Source: UBA1672 sp050633325
Lineage (GTDB): Bacteria; Pseudomonadota; Alphaproteobacteria; Micavibrionales; Micavibrionaceae
Reading direction: 5' to 3'
Assembly: GCA_050633325.1 (NCBI GenBank)
Contig: JBOEGH010000008.1
Location: forward strand, 186,001-250,000
DNA: 64,000 bases
Shown here: positions 61,097-64,000 of the stretch, one piece after another
Numbering within the stretch: the stretch's first letter is position 1
Layout of the letters: the number at the start of each line of letters is the position of its first letter
Translations under genes and position numbers: made by a program
The notes under the pieces: generated by a model
Seen by the model: the letters and a program-made list of their open reading frames with translations, nothing else
What the model was told of the DNA's origin: nothing
Databases searched by the model: none

Positions 61097-62986
61097 ATGT
61101 CCAAAAAATATACGTCAAAATCATTTTCTATATTGGAAAAAGAATATCAGAAATTGACGGCGGAGACAGATAAAAGCTCGGAGTGGTTTAACAAAATAGA
61201 CGAGCTTGAAAAAGAAATATTGCCTTGCGCAAGATATCTGGCGGAAAAGGAAAAGCATCCTGAGGCAATGTATTGGCTGTGCGAGCAGCGCGCTCATGGA
61301 TCGTGCCAAACGGAAATAACGTCCCAAGAATTTGAATTGTACCTTAACCAAGCATCTGATAAGGGGCATACTGCTGCTATGCGCTTGCTAGGGCGTTATT
61401 ATTACGGTTGGGAGAGGGTTCTTTCCGTACGTCAAATCCGTAAGAATAGAGCGTTTGAGTTATTTGAAAAGGCGGCAGGAGAAGGGGACAGGCAGGCTCG
61501 TTGTGATTTGGCACGTGCCTTTTGTGAAAGCCGTGACGAATCTAAGATAGCTCGTGCTGATAATATATTACGGGATTTGATGGAAGAGGGGATTATACCA
61601 GCATTTTATGTATATTATTTTAATTTCTTTTGGATAGAGGATGGTCTTTACCATGGTGATGAGCAGGGTGGATTTGATGTTTTAAATCGCGCTGTTTCCA
61701 GCCTCGAAAAGTTGTCCATTCACTCTGATTCCTTTTATGAAAGCCTTATCTATTATTATATTGCTCTGTGTTATTACGAGGGAGCAGGATGTTCCAGAGA
61801 TACTGCCCGTGCAGTAGACTTTATGCAGCGTAGTGTCCAATGCGATAAATATGGAGACGCGTATTTCTGGCTGAAGAATAAAGGAATTGTTCCTGTGGTT
61901 GATAAGGCTGATACAATGCCTGATATTTTCAGAAAGACTGATGTGTCTTCTGAAAGTAATGAAGATTGGGAACCTGATGATGACGATTTCCAAATGGAAT
62001 TAGATGCACCACTTAGCTTTATCGATATAGAAAAAGGAAAGAAGCAAGAACAGGAGCAAAAAAAGAAAGAGGAAGAAAAGAGGAAAAAAGAAGCAGAGAA
62101 ACCTGTATTAACAAAAAGTGATTTGGAGCGAGTATTAAAGCCGTTTGAAGATATGATCGGCCTTGAAGGTATTAAAGAGCAAATAACAGGTTTGTTTTAT
62201 ACGGTTATGGCGGATGATTTGCGTAGAAGAAAAGGTGTTACGCACAGTCATAAGCCAATGCTTCATATGGTTTTTACCGGTAATCCCGGAACTGGAAAAA
62301 CGACAGTCGCCCGTATGCTTGGCCAAGTGTTTAAAGATTTGGGGCATTTGAAGCGTGGTCATATAGTTGAAGTTGATAGATCTAAGATGGTTGGCGCATA
62401 TATAGGCCATTCTGAAGCAATAACCACGGAGCTTTTTAAGCGAGCAAAAGGCGGTGTGTTGTTTATTGATGAGGCTTATGATCTTGAAAAAGGTTATTCA
62501 CCTAATGATTTTGGTGAAGAGGTGCTGGCTATGCTTGTCAAGAAAATGGAGGATGATCGTAGTGATATGATCGTCATTATGGCAGGTTATAGAGAGGAAA
62601 TGTCTTGGATGTTGGACTCTAATGTCGGGCTTCGATCTCGTATTGGTGTTGTTGTGGATTTCCCTGATTATACTGATGAGGAAAAGCAAGCCATATTCGA
62701 AAAATATGCAGGTGATTATTCTTTTAAGCTTAGAAAAGATGCAAAGGATAAGCTTGCCTGTATATTTAAGGGAATGGAGCCTAAAAAGAAGGATAAGTTC
62801 GGCAATGGTCGTGGTGTTCGTAGTTTGTTTGAGCAAACTTTGAGGGCTCAGGCGCGTAGAGTGATTGAGGAGGACATAAATCATAAAACGCAGCTACTAA
62901 CAATCATAGCAGATGATATACCAGGTGAAGTCTTACCCTCTGACAAGGCACGATTGGCGCGTCATAATCTTGTATCAATCAAATAG
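61097..62986 (+). CDS. Sel1-repeat / CbxX-CfqX-type AAA+ ATPase
   Basis: The 629-aa protein has an N-terminal Sel1/TPR-like helical region (about 30-270; GHTAAMRLLGRYYYGW, AFELFEKAAGEGDRQARCDL, YYIALCYYEGAGCSRDTARA), a highly charged coiled linker (about 300-345; Lys/Glu-rich) and a C-terminal AAA+ domain of the CbxX/CfqX/SpoVK group: Walker A FTGNPGTGKTTVARML, pore-loop-like GAYIGHSEAI, Walker B GGVLFIDEAYDL and sensor/arginine region NVGLRSRIGVVVDFPDYT. Relatives include Rubisco activase CbbX and EccA of type VII secretion. The client here is unknown. ATG 61097 is taken over TTG 61073. Confidence 0.85.
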   Translation: MSKKYTSKSFSILEKEYQKLTAETDKSSEWFNKIDELEKEILPCARYLAEKEKHPEAMYWLCEQRAHGSCQTEITSQEFELYLNQASDKGHTAAMRLLGRYYYGWERVLSVRQIRKNRAFELFEKAAGEGDRQARCDLARAFCESRDESKIARADNILRDLMEEGIIPAFYVYYFNFFWIEDGLYHGDEQGGFDVLNRAVSSLEKLSIHSDSFYESLIYYYIALCYYEGAGCSRDTARAVDFMQRSVQCDKYGDAYFWLKNKGIVPVVDKADTMPDIFRKTDVSSESNEDWEPDDDDFQMELDAPLSFIDIEKGKKQEQEQKKKEEEKRKKEAEKPVLTKSDLERVLKPFEDMIGLEGIKEQITGLFYTVMADDLRRRKGVTHSHKPMLHMVFTGNPGTGKTTVARMLGQVFKDLGHLKRGHIVEVDRSKMVGAYIGHSEAITTELFKRAKGGVLFIDEAYDLEKGYSPNDFGEEVLAMLVKKMEDDRSDMIVIMAGYREEMSWMLDSNVGLRSRIGVVVDFPDYTDEEKQAIFEKYAGDYSFKLRKDAKDKLACIFKGMEPKKKDKFGNGRGVRSLFEQTLRAQARRVIEEDINHKTQLLTIIADDIPGEVLPSDKARLARHNLVSIK

Positions 62987-63002
62987 TAGGTATTTATAAA
63001 AA

Positions 63003-63030
63003 AAAGGCCGGGGGGAACCGGCCTTTATTT
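63003..63030 (+). terminator. Rho-independent terminator after the AAA+ gene
   Basis: AAAGGCCGG (63003-63011) pairs with CCGGCCTTT (63018-63026), a perfect 9-bp stem with a six-base loop, followed by a T-rich stretch. It lies 17 bases after the stop. Confidence 0.9.
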
Positions 63031-63139
63031 ACGCAGAAAAAGTAGAAAATATACTCAGAAATTTTACTCAGAATACTCAGTATGTAAGCAGTATATTTTA
63101 CTCAGTTAGGTTACGCAGAAAAACAGTAAAAATATTCAG
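63031..63139. repeat. Short direct repeats TACTCAG and ACGCAGAAAAA
   Basis: TACTCAG occurs four times (63052, 63065, 63074, 63099), with a fifth near-copy TATTCAG at 63133. ACGCAGAAAAA occurs at 63031 and 63113, flanking the cluster. It fills the gap between two convergent genes. Purpose unknown. Confidence 0.6.
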
Positions 63140-63150
63140 TCATAAATACT

Positions 63151-63996
63151 CTAATGTGCTTGAGCGTTTAGTTGTTGTTCCAGCAATCTTATGCGCTCTT
63201 CATATTGTCGTTGCTGTCTGTAAAACGTTGATTTTGCCGTATCGAGGTCGTTCTCTAATGCAGCAAGGCTTGCAAGTTGTTGTTGGTTTGTCAGTTTTGG
63301 ATCAAACAGCATGCTTTCAAGCTCGCTTTTCTCCTTTTGACATTGCGCCTTTTGTGTCTGTAGTTGACGTCCAAGGCGTAATGCCTGACGCTCTGATTCA
63401 TTGAATTTTAATGTTGCTCGTTCCAAGTTCCAATTATCTGATGATACAGATCGTTGTTCGCTTTTTGCGTCAAGTAGAGTGCTTTTAAGCTCTTCATCAA
63501 GTAACTTATTTTTATTTAATAATGTGCCTATACGGGCTTCCATTTCGGATACTTTGTTGCGCAAAATCAAATACTCTTCATTCGCTACTCCGCTTGCTGG
63601 CTCTATGTTTTGTATGTTAATTTCCGGCGCTTCAATACTGGATACTTTTATGGCTTGTATGTCCGCTTCTTTCGCAGCATTATTTTTTTGTTGCGCAGCA
63701 TCGGTTAAGTCAACGGAAATGGAATCCATTTTCGTAACCTTGTAAACTGGCTTTGGCGATTTTGATTTCTCTGTTGTCTTGCTGCCCGATGCGACGACAG
63801 GGTCGGTTTCTTTGTTGTGGTCAACTAGTGCTTCTGGCTCCGACGGTTTATACTGTTCGCTTTGCTCTTTTAATTGCTTTGCCAGCTCTTCTGTGTATCG
63901 TGGCTTTTTTGATGGAGATGGGCGCAGTTTATGTGCGGGCATTTCCTGTGTATTTTGCGCAGCATTTTTGTCCGAATTAACTGATGCGGTGTTCAT
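63151..63996 (-). CDS. Coiled-coil hypothetical protein, 281 aa (start may lie beyond the window)
   Basis: Not recognised. Residues 1-135 are low-complexity, Pro/Ser/Lys-rich and probably disordered; residues 140-275 form long coiled coils (ILRNKVSEMEARIGTLLNKN; SERQALRLGRQLQTQKAQCQ; YRQQRQYEERIRLLEQQLNA). No signal peptide or membrane helix. ATG 63996 is at the window edge and the frame stays open beyond it, so the true start may be further upstream. Confidence 0.6.
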   Translation of the reverse strand: MNTASVNSDKNAAQNTQEMPAHKLRPSPSKKPRYTEELAKQLKEQSEQYKPSEPEALVDHNKETDPVVASGSKTTEKSKSPKPVYKVTKMDSISVDLTDAAQQKNNAAKEADIQAIKVSSIEAPEINIQNIEPASGVANEEYLILRNKVSEMEARIGTLLNKNKLLDEELKSTLLDAKSEQRSVSSDNWNLERATLKFNESERQALRLGRQLQTQKAQCQKEKSELESMLFDPKLTNQQQLASLAALENDLDTAKSTFYRQQRQYEERIRLLEQQLNAQAH

Positions 63997-64000
63997 TGGT

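Overview
The window is a compact, AT-rich, almost fully coding stretch of a bacterial chromosome, most likely from an alphaproteobacterium. The lineage call rests on a GcrA-type cell-cycle regulator (30140-30670), a single bifunctional Rsh, a two-domain cold-shock protein, a TIGR02300-type zinc-ribbon protein and a prolyl-tRNA deacylase of the ProX type. The cell makes its own diaminopimelate and leucine and carries beta-oxidation genes, so it does not look like a strongly reduced obligate symbiont. An orphan IcmL/DotI-type gene and large pilin-like proteins would fit a Micavibrio-like or host/prey-associated lineage, but that is inference.

Layout. 1-8470 (+): rpmH-rnpA-yidD-yidC-engB, then rmuC, def-fmt-truA (ribosome and RNase P parts, membrane insertion, N-formylmethionine metabolism). 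8455-11553 (-): dapE, an HD protein resembling a small alarmone hydrolase, and dapD. 11603-16847 (+): a FemAB-like acyltransferase, a DUF3108 exported protein, glmU and glmS (cell-envelope precursors). 16909-18295: orphan genes around a tRNA-Gly(GCC) with a displaced partial tRNA copy. 18505-22251 (+): ProX-like deacylase, thioredoxin-TPR protein, a Trm112-like protein, then a leucine-rich leader peptide in front of leuA. 22266-30670: a UDG-family protein, rpoZ, rsh, apt, DUF2062, acpS-lepB-rnc-era, and gcrA preceded by a perfect DnaA box.

30736-35853 (-) is the most unusual block: three consecutive large prepilin-like genes (442, 839 and 421 aa). They share a class III signal, a YPCPA motif, tail-fibre-like glycine motifs in two members and a C-terminal Cys/Gly motif; the middle one carries about 430 extra Cys-rich residues with repeated CxC pairs. 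35987-46273 holds csp, fadD and a dispersed rpmI-rplT-pheS-pheT set, broken up by acetyltransferases, a HAD hydrolase, an Arg-free acidic protein and an IcmL-like gene. 46872-54564 holds rlmB, yciB, an RsuA-type gene, polA, an OmpA-like lipoprotein and prmA. Between polA and the OmpA gene lies a strong candidate for an undescribed small RNA (about 52152-52328) with three copies of TCCCCACACA, two of them in hairpin loops. 54754-60976 (+) is a fatty-acid beta-oxidation cluster (thiolase, HCDH-ECH fusion, acyl-CoA dehydrogenase). The window ends with a Sel1/CbxX-type AAA+ ATPase and a coiled-coil protein.

All calls come from reading the sequence and from family knowledge; no database search, folding program or transcript data was available.
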